Shown one piece after another: positions 1 through 5,966 of a stretch of DNA of 6,109 nucleotides. Position numbers and translations under genes: made by a program. The DNA comes from Streptomyces lilacinus (lineage in GTDB: Bacteria > Actinomycetota > Actinomycetes > Streptomycetales > Streptomycetaceae). The notes under the pieces are model-generated. The model made no database searches and was not told the origin of the DNA. It saw nothing but the letters and a program-made list of their open reading frames with translations. Numbering within the stretch: position 1 is the stretch's first letter; every line of letters begins with the position of its first letter. The DNA is taken from the NCBI GenBank assembly GCA_000715685.1, contig KL569502.1, forward strand, positions 1,426-7,534, written 5' to 3'.

Positions 1-3
1 CCG

Positions 4-72
4 TGTCCTCAAGCGCCGGACGGGCTGCTGTGTTCTGTCCTCAAGCGCCGGACGGGCTGAAATCAGCCCGTC
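4..72. terminator. Palindromic terminator with duplicated left arm
   Basis: A 24-bp sequence containing CCTCAAGCGCCGGACGGGCT occurs twice in direct orientation, at 4-27 and 36-59 (32-bp period). The second copy runs into a near-perfect hairpin: GACGGGCTGA at 51-60 pairs with TCAGCCCGTC at 63-72. The hairpin begins 8 bases beyond the stop codon of the Sir2 gene, which reads leftward, so it most likely terminates that transcript. It has no U-tract, as is common in Streptomyces. From memory, longer symmetric versions of this palindrome are common between Streptomyces genes. Here the right arm stops after GCCCGTC, so only the inner 10 bp of the stem is symmetric. It could also serve a convergent gene to the left of the window. 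Confidence 0.7.
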
Positions 73-80
73 GGACAGCC

Positions 81-809
81 CTACGCCCCCAACCGCTCCA
101 GCAGCGCCGGCAGTGCCGTGCCGATGGGGTCGCGGATGATTTCGTCCGCGCGGTCGTCGTACGGGGTCGGCTCGGCGTTGACGATGATCAGGCGGGCGCC
201 GTGGTCGGCCGCCAGGCCGGCCAGGGAGGCGGCGGGCTGCACCATCAGGCTCGTGCCGACGGCGACGAAGACGTCGCACGCCTTCGCCACGAGGACCGCC
301 TCGCCCAGCACCTCCGGGTCCAGCCCCTCGCCGAACATCACCGTCGCCGACTTCAGGATCCCGCCGCACGCCGTGCAGGCCGGGTCCGGCTCCCCGGCGG
401 TCACCCGCGCCAGTGCCTCGGCCATGTCCGAGCGCGCGTGGCAGCCGGTGCACACCACCGCCCGCGCGGTGCCGTGGAGTTCGAGCACCTTGCGGTCGGG
501 CAGGCCCGCCAGCTGGTGGAGTCCGTCGACGTTCTGCGTGATCACGCGCACGGGCGTGCCGGACCGCTCCAGTCGGACGACGGCCTCGTGCGCGGCGTTG
601 GGACGGGCGCGCAGCGTGGGGGCGTCGCGCCGCATGAGCCAGGAGCGGCGGCGGATCTCGGGGTCGGACATGTAGTACGTGTACGTGACGAGCTTCTCCG
701 CCTCCGGGTCGCGCCGCCACAGCCCGTTGGGGCCGCGGTAGTCGGGGATGCCGGAGTCGGTGGAGATCCCGGCGCCGCTGAGGATCGCTACGAGGGGCTT
801 GGCCGTCAT
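81..809 (-). CDS. Sir2-family NAD-dependent protein deacylase (sirtuin, CobB-like)
   Basis: Predicted cytoplasmic sirtuin of 242 residues. It would remove acyl groups from protein lysines with NAD, giving nicotinamide and O-acyl-ADP-ribose. The Sir2 motifs appear in order: NAD-binding GAGIS at residues 12-16 followed by TDSGIPDYRG; TQNVDG at 91-96; the catalytic histidine in ELHG (His112); a Zn ribbon of two CxxC pairs (Cys120/123 and Cys145/148); and GTSLMVQPA at 185-193 in the second half of the Rossmann fold. Length is normal for bacterial sirtuins. In E. coli CobB and SIRT5 a YxxR motif recognises succinyl/malonyl-lysine; the corresponding stretch here reads WLMR (57-60), so Arg is kept but Tyr is Trp. 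I chose the ATG at 809 because it puts GAGIS at the usual distance from the N-terminus. An ATG at 872 is in frame and would add 21 residues of low-complexity Arg-rich sequence. Neither start has a clear Shine-Dalgarno, so a leaderless mRNA is possible. The gene lies downstream of the BCCT gene on the same strand. The family call is secure; the acyl specificity is inference. Confidence 0.93.
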   Translation of the reverse strand: MTAKPLVAILSGAGISTDSGIPDYRGPNGLWRRDPEAEKLVTYTYYMSDPEIRRRSWLMRRDAPTLRARPNAAHEAVVRLERSGTPVRVITQNVDGLHQLAGLPDRKVLELHGTARAVVCTGCHARSDMAEALARVTAGEPDPACTACGGILKSATVMFGEGLDPEVLGEAVLVAKACDVFVAVGTSLMVQPAASLAGLAADHGARLIIVNAEPTPYDDRADEIIRDPIGTALPALLERLGA

Positions 810-954
810 GCGGCGAGCGTACGTGCGGCGACCCACCGCGGCACCCGCATTTTTTCTTGACCCGCAAGTCATGAAAGGTGTGAGGGTCTTCTCGTGGCGA
901 TCGACAAGGCCATGGACGTCGGTCAGCGCGCGGGGAAGATCGATGGTGGCGCCG
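810..954. other. Gap between BCCT and Sir2 genes
   Basis: There are 145 bp between the BCCT stop and the chosen Sir2 start, both read on the minus strand. It contains a short T-run (851-855) and a small inverted repeat TGAC-N6-GTCA (858-871). I see no convincing sigma-70 type -35/-10 pair for the Sir2 gene. The gap is long enough for a separate Sir2 promoter, but this cannot be shown from the sequence. If the alternative Sir2 start at 872 is used, the gap shrinks to 82 bp. Confidence 0.4.
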
Positions 955-2636
955 TCAGGACGGTCCGGGCCCGCCGTCCCCCTCGTCGCCGCGCTCCCGC
1001 GCGCTGTCCGCCACCCGGCGCAGCCGGTGGTGACGCACGGGCCCCTGCTCCGTCATCGCCTCGCCGACCATCGTGCGCAGCGCGTCCCGCAGGCCGTGCA
1101 GGGCGTGGTGGCGGGCGGGGCCCGCGCCCGGGTCCGTGCGCAGCTCCGACAGCAGCGACCAGCACAGCGCCAGCATCACCAGGACGAACGGCAGCGCGAC
1201 CAGGATCGTCGCCGACTGCAGCGACTTCAGCCCGCCCGCCACCAGCAGGACGGCGGCGACCGCGGCCATCAGCACGCCCCACACCACCACCAGCCAGGTG
1301 CGCGGGTGGAGCGCGCCGCGGCTGGAGAGCGAACCCATCACGAGGGAGGCGGAGTCGGCGCTGGTGACGAAGTACGTCATGACGAGCGCCATCGCGATCC
1401 ACGAGGCGAGCGTGGCGAGCGGCAGGGTCTCCAACAGGGCGAACAGCGACGCCTCCGCGCCCTCCTTGACCGTGCCGGCCATGTCGGCGGCGCCGGTCAT
1501 GTCCAGGCGCAGGGCGCTGCCGCCCATCACGCAGAACCACACCACCGTCGCGCCGCTGGGCACCAGCAGCACGCCGACGAGGAACTCGCGGATCGTCCGG
1601 CCGTGGGAGATGCGGGCGATGAAGGTACCGACGAAGGGAGCCCACGACAGCCACCACGCCCAGTAGAAGATGGTCCACGCGCCCAGCCAGCCCGGGTCGG
1701 TGAAGGCTCCGGTGCGCGTGGCTCTGTCTCTGTGTATAAGAGACAGGTGTTGAGGACGAAGACGGTCGGCCCGAGGAGGAAGACGAAGAGCATCAGGCAC
1801 GCGGCGAGCACGATGTTGAGCGTGCTGAGCCACTTCACGCCCTTGTGCAGCCCGGAGAAGGCCGAGAGCACGAAGGCGGCCGACAGCGAGGCGATGATGA
1901 TCAGCTCGAGGCCCGTGCTGTCCTTCACGCCGCTGGTGATGTTGAGGCCCTTGGAGACCTGCAGCGCGCCCAGGCCCAGGCTGGTCGCCGTGCCGAAGAC
2001 CGTCGCGAAGACCGCGAGGAGGTCGATGACGCGGCCCGGCCAGCCCGCCGCCCGCGCCTCGCCCAGCAGGGGGACGAAGGCCGAACTCAGCCGGTTCCCC
2101 CGGCCCTTGCGGAAGCCAGCGTAGGCGAGGGCCAGGCCGGCTGTCCCGTAGATGGCCCACGGGTGCAGGGTCCAGTGGAAGAAGGAGTACTCCAGGGCCG
2201 TCCGGGCGGCGGCGGGGGAGCCGGCCGTCACGTTGCTGCCCGGGGGCGGGGAGACGAAGTGCTGGAGCGGCTCGCCGACCCCGTAGAACATCAGGCCGAT
2301 GCCCATGCCGGCGCTGAACATCATCGCGATCCAGGCGAGGTTGCCGAACTCCGGCTGGGCGTCGTCGGCGCCGAGCCTGATCCGGCCGTACCGGCTGACC
2401 GCGATGACCACGCACAGCGCGAGGAACACATCGGCCGCGATCACGAACAGCCAGGCGAAGTTGGACAGCACCCAGCTCAGGGCCGTCGTCGAGACCCGGT
2501 CGAAGGAGCGCTTGCCGAGCGCCGCCCACGCCACCACCGCCAGGACCGCGGCCCCGCCGATGGCCACGAGTTGCGGGTCCGGTGCGTCGTCCTGAGGGGT
2601 GCGGAGACCGGTGCCGTCGGGGCTCTGGGTGCTCAT
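955..2636 (-). CDS. BCCT-family glycine betaine/compatible-solute transporter, reading frame broken by adapter sequence
   Basis: Integral membrane, probably Na+-coupled symporter of the betaine/choline/carnitine family. It would import osmoprotectants such as glycine betaine. The gene is read in two frames: 2636 to about 1747 gives residues 1-297, and about 1722 to 955 gives the remaining ~255. The N-terminal part has TM3 FSAGMGIGLMFYG with the GMGIG stretch (110-114), the form found in BetP; choline-type relatives often have Asp at the last Gly. It also has FHWTLHPWAIY with Trp155, Trp160 and Tyr163 in the spacing of BetP's Trp189/Trp194/Tyr197 aromatic box. The C-terminal part carries the BCCT signature WTIFYWAWWLSWAPFVG, then FIARISHGRTIREF, and a TSADSAS segment, ending in a charged tail. 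Between VFVLNT and RTGAF I would expect roughly 15-20 family residues; these are replaced by 23 bp of adapter-like DNA at 1724-1746. The intact protein would be about 570 residues, normal for BCCT. The start at 2636 has only a weak GTGGGG four bases upstream. The strongly preserved sequence on both sides argues against a decayed pseudogene. Substrate is inferred from the motifs. Confidence 0.9.
1724..1746. other. Tn5 mosaic-end / Nextera junction adapter remnant (assembly artefact)
   Basis: Read on the minus strand, the first 16 bases, CTGTCTCTTATACACA, are identical to the first 16 of the 19-bp Tn5 mosaic end used in Nextera libraries (CTGTCTCTTATACACATCT). They are followed by GAGACAG, the end of the mosaic end in opposite orientation. 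This is what a head-to-head mate-pair junction adapter looks like after losing about 15 central bases. The ends form an 8-bp inverted repeat (CTGTCTCT/AGAGACAG). There is no 9-bp target duplication (CGCGTGGCT on the left, GTGTTGAGG on the right), no transposase gene and no second end, so a genuine Tn5/IS50 insertion is not supported. The low-GC patch is unlike everything around it. It removes a short conserved part of the BCCT gene and shifts the frame. Confidence 0.93.
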
Positions 2637-2697
2637 GACGCCCCACTATGGCCGGGAAAGAGGGGATTGAGAGGGCTGGCACGCCGCCCGAGCGCAC

Positions 2698-2718
2698 GGG
2701 GGGTTCCGCGATCCCCCC
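2698..2718. repeat. G6/C6 inverted repeat
   Basis: Six G (2698-2703) and six C (2713-2718) flank a 9-base loop, TTCCGCGAT, within the divergent spacer about 60 bp from the BCCT start. It could fold in RNA, but the role is unknown and homopolymer arms are easily found by chance in DNA this GC-rich. Confidence 0.4.
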
Positions 2719-2783
2719 ACGTGCCCCTGCGACGCCCGTGCGTCCCCGCGCCGCGGCGGGCGCGTCGGGGGAGACCCGATGCG

Positions 2784-2799
2784 ACGGGTCTACACCCGT
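2784..2799. promoter_or_regulatory. Inverted repeat ACGGGT-CTAC-ACCCGT, candidate operator
   Basis: Perfect 6-bp arms with a 4-bp spacer, about 90 bp upstream of the cis-prenyltransferase start and 150 bp from the BCCT start. The size and symmetry suit a small dimeric repressor (TetR or GntR type) or a small RNA hairpin. No regulator gene is present in the window, so the binding partner is unknown. Confidence 0.35.
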
Positions 2800-2874
2800 G
2801 CGCCCCGTGACCGCGCCCCGGCTCCCTGTTCATGCGATGTCAGGATGAAAAGAGAAATAAGCCATGTCATCTCT

Positions 2875-2882
2875 GGGGGGAG
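2875..2882 (+). promoter_or_regulatory. Ribosome binding site of the cis-prenyltransferase gene
   Basis: GGGGGGAG lies six bases before the ATG at 2889. It decides the start: the in-frame ATG at 2832 would place 19 residues unlike the family (MRCQDEKRNKPCHLWGERV) ahead of MLPGHLAVILDGN, and it has no such site. Confidence 0.7.
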
Positions 2883-2888
2883 CGTGTC

Positions 2889-3572
2889 ATGCTGCCCGGA
2901 CATCTGGCGGTCATCCTCGACGGCAATCGCCGCTGGGCCGAACGGCGCGGCGTCCCCCTTGCCGACGCCTATCAGGCCGGCGCCCGGCGGGTGCGCGAGC
3001 TGCTGCGATGGTGCGACGAGACAGGCATCCCCCACGTCACCGTCTGGGCGCTGTCCCGGGACAACCTGAGCCGGGACCCCGACGTGGTGGACCAGATCGT
3101 CCGGGCGATCACCGAGGGACTGCAGTGGGTGGCCGCGGAGGGCCGCTGGCCCATCAGGATCGTCGGCGCGGTGGAGCAGCTCCCGCACAAGGACCGGATC
3201 GACGCCCTGCGGGAAGTGGAACGCGCGACCGCCGGCGCCCGCGGCAGCCTCCTCACCGTCGCCGTCGCCTACGACGGCCGGCACGACATCGTCTCCGCCG
3301 CGCGGGAACTGGCCCTCCGCTACGCCGACGGCTCGCTGACCGGCGAGGTCACCGAGGGGCGCCTGGCCTCGTTCCTCTCCACCGCCGGACAGCCCGACAT
3401 CGACCTGCTGATCCGCACCTCGGGCGAGACCCGGTTGTCCGGGTTCATGCCCTGGCAGGCCGCCTACGCGGAGTTCCACTTCACGCCGGTGTGCTGGCCC
3501 GACTTCGACCGCCACCACTTCGCCGAGGCGCTCGCCGCCTACGTCCGCAGGGAGAGGAGGTACGGGGAATGA
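2889..3572 (+). CDS. Short-chain cis-prenyltransferase (UppS / Z-FPP synthase family)
   Basis: Soluble or membrane-associated cis-prenyltransferase of 227 residues, which condenses isopentenyl diphosphate with an allylic diphosphate to form Z double bonds. Visible motifs: LDGNRRWA with catalytic Asp11 (11-17); WALSRDNLSRD (53-63), equivalent to the family SxENxxRP region; AYDGRHDI (127-134), equivalent to YGGRxEI; and the C-terminal block DLLIRTSGETRLSGF (172-186) plus WQAAYAEFHF and WPDF. It is shorter than typical undecaprenyl diphosphate synthases (about 245-250). It resembles what I recall of the mycobacterial (2Z,6E)-FPP synthase Rv1086, including DGNRRWA, an SxxNLxRDPD segment and a C-terminal RRYG-like end. 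Unlike the lavandulyl/cyclolavandulyl synthases I recall, it keeps DGNRRW and RTSGE, which favours normal head-to-tail elongation. Departures from consensus are Asp for Glu in SxEN and Asp for Gly in YGGR. It is first in the operon; its stop overlaps the next start. Role inferred from context: dedicated supply of a short cis-prenyl diphosphate to the terpene synthase. A polyprenyl lipid carrier role is the alternative. Confidence 0.92.
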   Translation: MLPGHLAVILDGNRRWAERRGVPLADAYQAGARRVRELLRWCDETGIPHVTVWALSRDNLSRDPDVVDQIVRAITEGLQWVAAEGRWPIRIVGAVEQLPHKDRIDALREVERATAGARGSLLTVAVAYDGRHDIVSAARELALRYADGSLTGEVTEGRLASFLSTAGQPDIDLLIRTSGETRLSGFMPWQAAYAEFHFTPVCWPDFDRHHFAEALAAYVRRERRYGE

Positions 3573-4588
3573 GGACCACCGTCGCGAGGTGGCGGCTGCC
3601 GGCCCTGGACTACCCCTTCGCACCCGAGATCCATCCCGCCGCCGACGCCGGCGAGGCGCATCTGCTGGACTGGGTGCGGCGCGAGGGGCTGATCACCGCG
3701 GACCGGGAGTTCGCCGCCTTCGCAGGGGCCCGCTTCGGCGAGCTCGTGGCCAGGGAGTTCCCCGGCGCCACCGCGGAGGGCCTCGCCCTCGCCTGCGAGA
3801 TCTACGCCTGGCACTTCGTCTTCGACGACCGCCACTGCGACGCGCCCCGCACCGGCTGCGACACCGCCCGACTGGGCCTGGCCGCCCTGCGGGTGCTGAC
3901 GGCGGCCGAGGAGGGCCTCGCCGCCGGACACCCGCCGGTCCCCGCGCACACCGACGAGCCGTGCGCCCGCGCACTGGCCGGCATCTGCCGACGGCTGGCG
4001 GCGCTGGGCAGCGCGGTCCAGGTCGAACGCTTCCTCGCCGCCGAGCGCATGTACCTGCTGGGGGCGCTGACCCAGACCGCGACCGTGCAGACCGGCACGA
4101 CCCCACCGGTCGACGACTACATCACCATGCGCTACTACATCTGCGCCACCCCGGTGGCCCTCGCCGTGCTCGATGCCGCCTACGGCTTCGAACTGCCCGA
4201 GGAGGACTTCCGGCACCCCGACGTCCAACGGCTCTGCCGGATCACCGCCCACGTCACCGGCTGGGCCAACGACGTGCTCTCCTACGGTCGGGAGGCCACC
4301 TCCCCCGAAGAGGTCGGCCTCAACCTCCCCACCGTCCTGGCCGCCGCCCACGCCCTCACCCCCCAGGAGGCGCTGGAGGCCGCCGCGCGCATGCACAACG
4401 ACGAGATCGCCGCCTACCTCGAGCTGGAGGCCCGCGTCACCGCTCGCGCACACCCTCGGCTGCGGCTGTACCTCGCGGGGCTGCGGTCGATGATGCGCGG
4501 CTTCTACGACTGGGGGATGGCCACCGACCGCTACCGCGTCCGCACCCACTTCCCGGCCGCCGCCCACCCGCTGGAGGCCCGCCGGTGA
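3569..4588 (+). CDS. Class I terpene synthase (terpene cyclase)
   Basis: All-alpha class I terpene cyclase of 339 residues. It ionises a prenyl diphosphate with three Mg2+ and cyclises the carbocation. Seen directly: the aspartate-rich motif FVFDDRHCD (84-91, Asp86/Asp87/Asp91, DDxxxD form); the NSE triad NDVLSYGRE (Asn234, Ser238, Glu242); a candidate diphosphate-sensing Arg188 exactly 46 residues before the NSE motif, the spacing known for bacterial sesquiterpene synthases; and a C-terminal RY pair (321-322). N-terminal LDYPFAPEIHP matches the usual LPALxxPFxxxxHP opening of the family. The start at 3569 overlaps the upstream TGA as ATGA and is preceded by GGAGAGGAGG with an 8-base gap, so translation is probably coupled. 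The product is not predictable from sequence; length and motifs suit mono-, sesqui- or diterpene formation. The adjacent cis-prenyltransferase suggests a Z-configured substrate such as (2Z,6E)-FPP or neryl diphosphate. I do not recognise it as geosmin, 2-methylisoborneol, epi-isozizaene, pentalenene or caryolanol synthase. Confidence 0.93.
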   Translation: MRTTVARWRLPALDYPFAPEIHPAADAGEAHLLDWVRREGLITADREFAAFAGARFGELVAREFPGATAEGLALACEIYAWHFVFDDRHCDAPRTGCDTARLGLAALRVLTAAEEGLAAGHPPVPAHTDEPCARALAGICRRLAALGSAVQVERFLAAERMYLLGALTQTATVQTGTTPPVDDYITMRYYICATPVALAVLDAAYGFELPEEDFRHPDVQRLCRITAHVTGWANDVLSYGREATSPEEVGLNLPTVLAAAHALTPQEALEAAARMHNDEIAAYLELEARVTARAHPRLRLYLAGLRSMMRGFYDWGMATDRYRVRTHFPAAAHPLEARR

Positions 4589-5922
4589 CCTCCCCCTCGT
4601 CCACCGTCCCCGTCGTCCCCGGCCTGCCCCTCGTCGGCAGCGCCCTCGCGCTCGCCCGTCGCCCGCACGCCTTCCTCTCGTCCCTGCACCGCTACGGGGA
4701 CCTGGCCGCCGTACGCCTGGGGCCGGAGCGCGCCTACTTCGTCAACCACCCCGACCTCGTCCACCAGATGCTGGTCACGGACGCCGACCGGTTCGTACGG
4801 GGACGGCTCTTCGAGAAGATCAGGCCGCTGCTCGGCGAGGGCCTGGTCCTCTCGGAGGGAGACGTCCACCGCCGCCAGCGCCGGATGACGCGCCCCGTCT
4901 TCCGGCACGGCCGGCTCGTCGCCTACGCCGACGTCATCCAGGACGTCGCCGAACGACGCATCTCCGCCTGGGCCCCGGGCCGGCCGGTCGACCTGGTGCG
5001 CGAACTGCAGGAACTCGGCTTCGACGTCGCCTCGCACCTGCTCTTCTCCGACGGCATCGACCCGGACGTGATGGAGGTGATCCGCCGATCCTTTCCCACC
5101 ATCCTGGCCTCCGTCATGCGCCGCACCCTGGCCCCGACCGATCTGCTCGAGAAGATCCCCACCCGCGCCAACCGTGCCTTCGCCACCGCCTCCCGCGAGG
5201 TGCACGAGGCCGTCGACGGCCTCATCGCCCGCTACCGCGAGGTCGGCGGGGACGGCGACGACATGTTCTCCGCCCTGCTCGCGGCCCGCGACGAGACCAC
5301 CGGCCGGCCCATGACCGACCGGCAGGTCCACGACGAGGCCCTGTCCTTCCTGACCGCCGGCGGCGAGACCACCGCGACCGCGCTCACCTGGTGCGCCCAC
5401 TTCGCGGGCCACCGGCCCGAGGTGGGCGAGCGCCTGCGCCGGGAGGCCGACGACGTCCTCCGCGGCAAGCCCGCCGGCTTCGAGCACCTCGCGGACCTCG
5501 CCCACACCCGTCGCGTCGTCACCGAGGCCCTGCGCCTGTACCCGCCCGTCTGGATCCTCACCCGGCAGGCCGTGACCGACGCCCGCCTCGGCGACCACAC
5601 GATCCCGGCCGGCAGCACGCTCTTCTACTCCGCCTACGCCCTCCAGCGCGACCCGCGCTTCTTCGACCGCCCCCACGCCTTCGACCCCGACCGCTGGCTG
5701 CCCGAGCGCGTCGGCCCGGCCCAGCGCCACGCCTTCATCGCCTTCGGGCGGGGCATTCACGGATGCGTGGGGGAGCAGGTCGGCTGGATCGAGACCGTCA
5801 TCGCGCTCAGCACCATCGGCCGCCGGTGGACCCTCGTACCGGTGCCCGGCCCGCCGGTGCGGCCGGTCTTCCGCACCAACGTCCTCCCGCGACGCCTCCT
5901 CGTCACGCCCGAACCCCGGTAG
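4585..5922 (+). CDS. Cytochrome P450, terpene-tailoring type
   Basis: Soluble haem monooxygenase of 445 residues. Landmarks: proline-rich PVVPGLPLVGSA at 9-20; helix C HRRQRR (95-100) for the haem propionates; I-helix oxygen-binding AGGETT (258-263); K-helix ExxR as EALR (314-317); the PERF-like region FDPDRWLPE (366-374); and haem loop FGRGIHGCVG (387-396) with Cys394 as thiolate ligand. After the Cys, the sequence VGEQVGWIE lacks the common CxGxxFA form. Overall it reads like the actinomycete terpenoid P450s I recall, such as CYP170A1 of the albaflavenone pathway (shared HRRQRR, DPDRWLPER and YALQRDP-type segments). The GTG start at 4585 overlaps the terpene synthase TGA as GTGA and has GGAGG seven bases upstream. 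Co-translation with the cyclase makes oxidation of its product the likely job. No ferredoxin or ferredoxin reductase is encoded here, so electrons must come from elsewhere in the cell. The exact reaction is unknown. Confidence 0.94.
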   Translation: MTSPSSTVPVVPGLPLVGSALALARRPHAFLSSLHRYGDLAAVRLGPERAYFVNHPDLVHQMLVTDADRFVRGRLFEKIRPLLGEGLVLSEGDVHRRQRRMTRPVFRHGRLVAYADVIQDVAERRISAWAPGRPVDLVRELQELGFDVASHLLFSDGIDPDVMEVIRRSFPTILASVMRRTLAPTDLLEKIPTRANRAFATASREVHEAVDGLIARYREVGGDGDDMFSALLAARDETTGRPMTDRQVHDEALSFLTAGGETTATALTWCAHFAGHRPEVGERLRREADDVLRGKPAGFEHLADLAHTRRVVTEALRLYPPVWILTRQAVTDARLGDHTIPAGSTLFYSAYALQRDPRFFDRPHAFDPDRWLPERVGPAQRHAFIAFGRGIHGCVGEQVGWIETVIALSTIGRRWTLVPVPGPPVRPVFRTNVLPRRLLVTPEPR

Positions 5923-5966
5923 GGTCGCCGCGGCGCGACGGCCCGTCCGGAATCGAGGGATGCACG
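5923..5966. other. Short gap between P450 and glycerate kinase genes
   Basis: This 44-bp spacer contains a small GC hairpin, GTCGC (5924-5928) with GCGAC (5935-5939), directly after the P450 stop. It has no U-tract and a 5-bp stem, so it is at best a weak terminator. The glycerate kinase could be read through from the terpenoid operon or from its own promoter; the sequence does not decide. Confidence 0.3.

Larger units (their letters stand above)
2637..2888. promoter_or_regulatory. Divergent intergenic region with promoters for BCCT gene and terpenoid operon
   Basis: This 252-bp spacer separates the leftward BCCT gene from the rightward terpenoid operon, so it should hold promoters for both. 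Three things can be seen. First, a G6-N9-C6 hairpin at 2698-2718. Second, a perfect inverted repeat ACGGGT-CTAC-ACCCGT at 2784-2799. Third, an unusually A-rich patch at 2844-2860 (13 of 17 bases A or T) in otherwise very GC-rich DNA, 28-45 bases ahead of the first operon start. I could not assign a convincing -35/-10 pair. The patch may be the melting region or 5' leader of the operon transcript. Confidence 0.5.

Noticed and set aside
810..872. N-terminal extension of the sirtuin from the ATG at 872
   Set aside because: Adds 21 residues of Arg/Ala/Gly-rich sequence with no family counterpart and no better ribosome binding site. Kept only as an alternative start.
1724..1746. Genuine Tn5/IS50 insertion or other mobile element scar
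   Set aside because: No transposase, no second complete end and no 9-bp target duplication. The element is two collapsed mosaic ends back to back, which is a library adapter structure.
748..2124. Plus-strand 458-residue coding region
   Set aside because: Antisense to the BCCT gene, with low-complexity Arg/Gln/His composition and no recognisable domain. It even reads through the adapter sequence.
955..2697. A single 580-residue leftward reading frame for the transporter
   Set aside because: Only its part after about 1723 resembles BCCT proteins. Its first 320 residues are an out-of-frame, Arg/Gly/Pro-rich translation of the true N-terminal half, which lies in another frame starting at 2636.
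2889..3572. Lavandulyl or cyclolavandulyl diphosphate synthase
   Set aside because: Those irregular synthases, as I recall them, have altered DGNRRW and RTSGE motifs. Both are intact here, so regular head-to-tail elongation is more likely.
3589..4584. N-terminal extension of the P450 fused to an upstream domain
   Set aside because: The open frame before 4585 is an Arg/Pro-rich shadow of the terpene synthase. The P450 begins at the GTG overlapping the synthase stop, with its own ribosome binding site.
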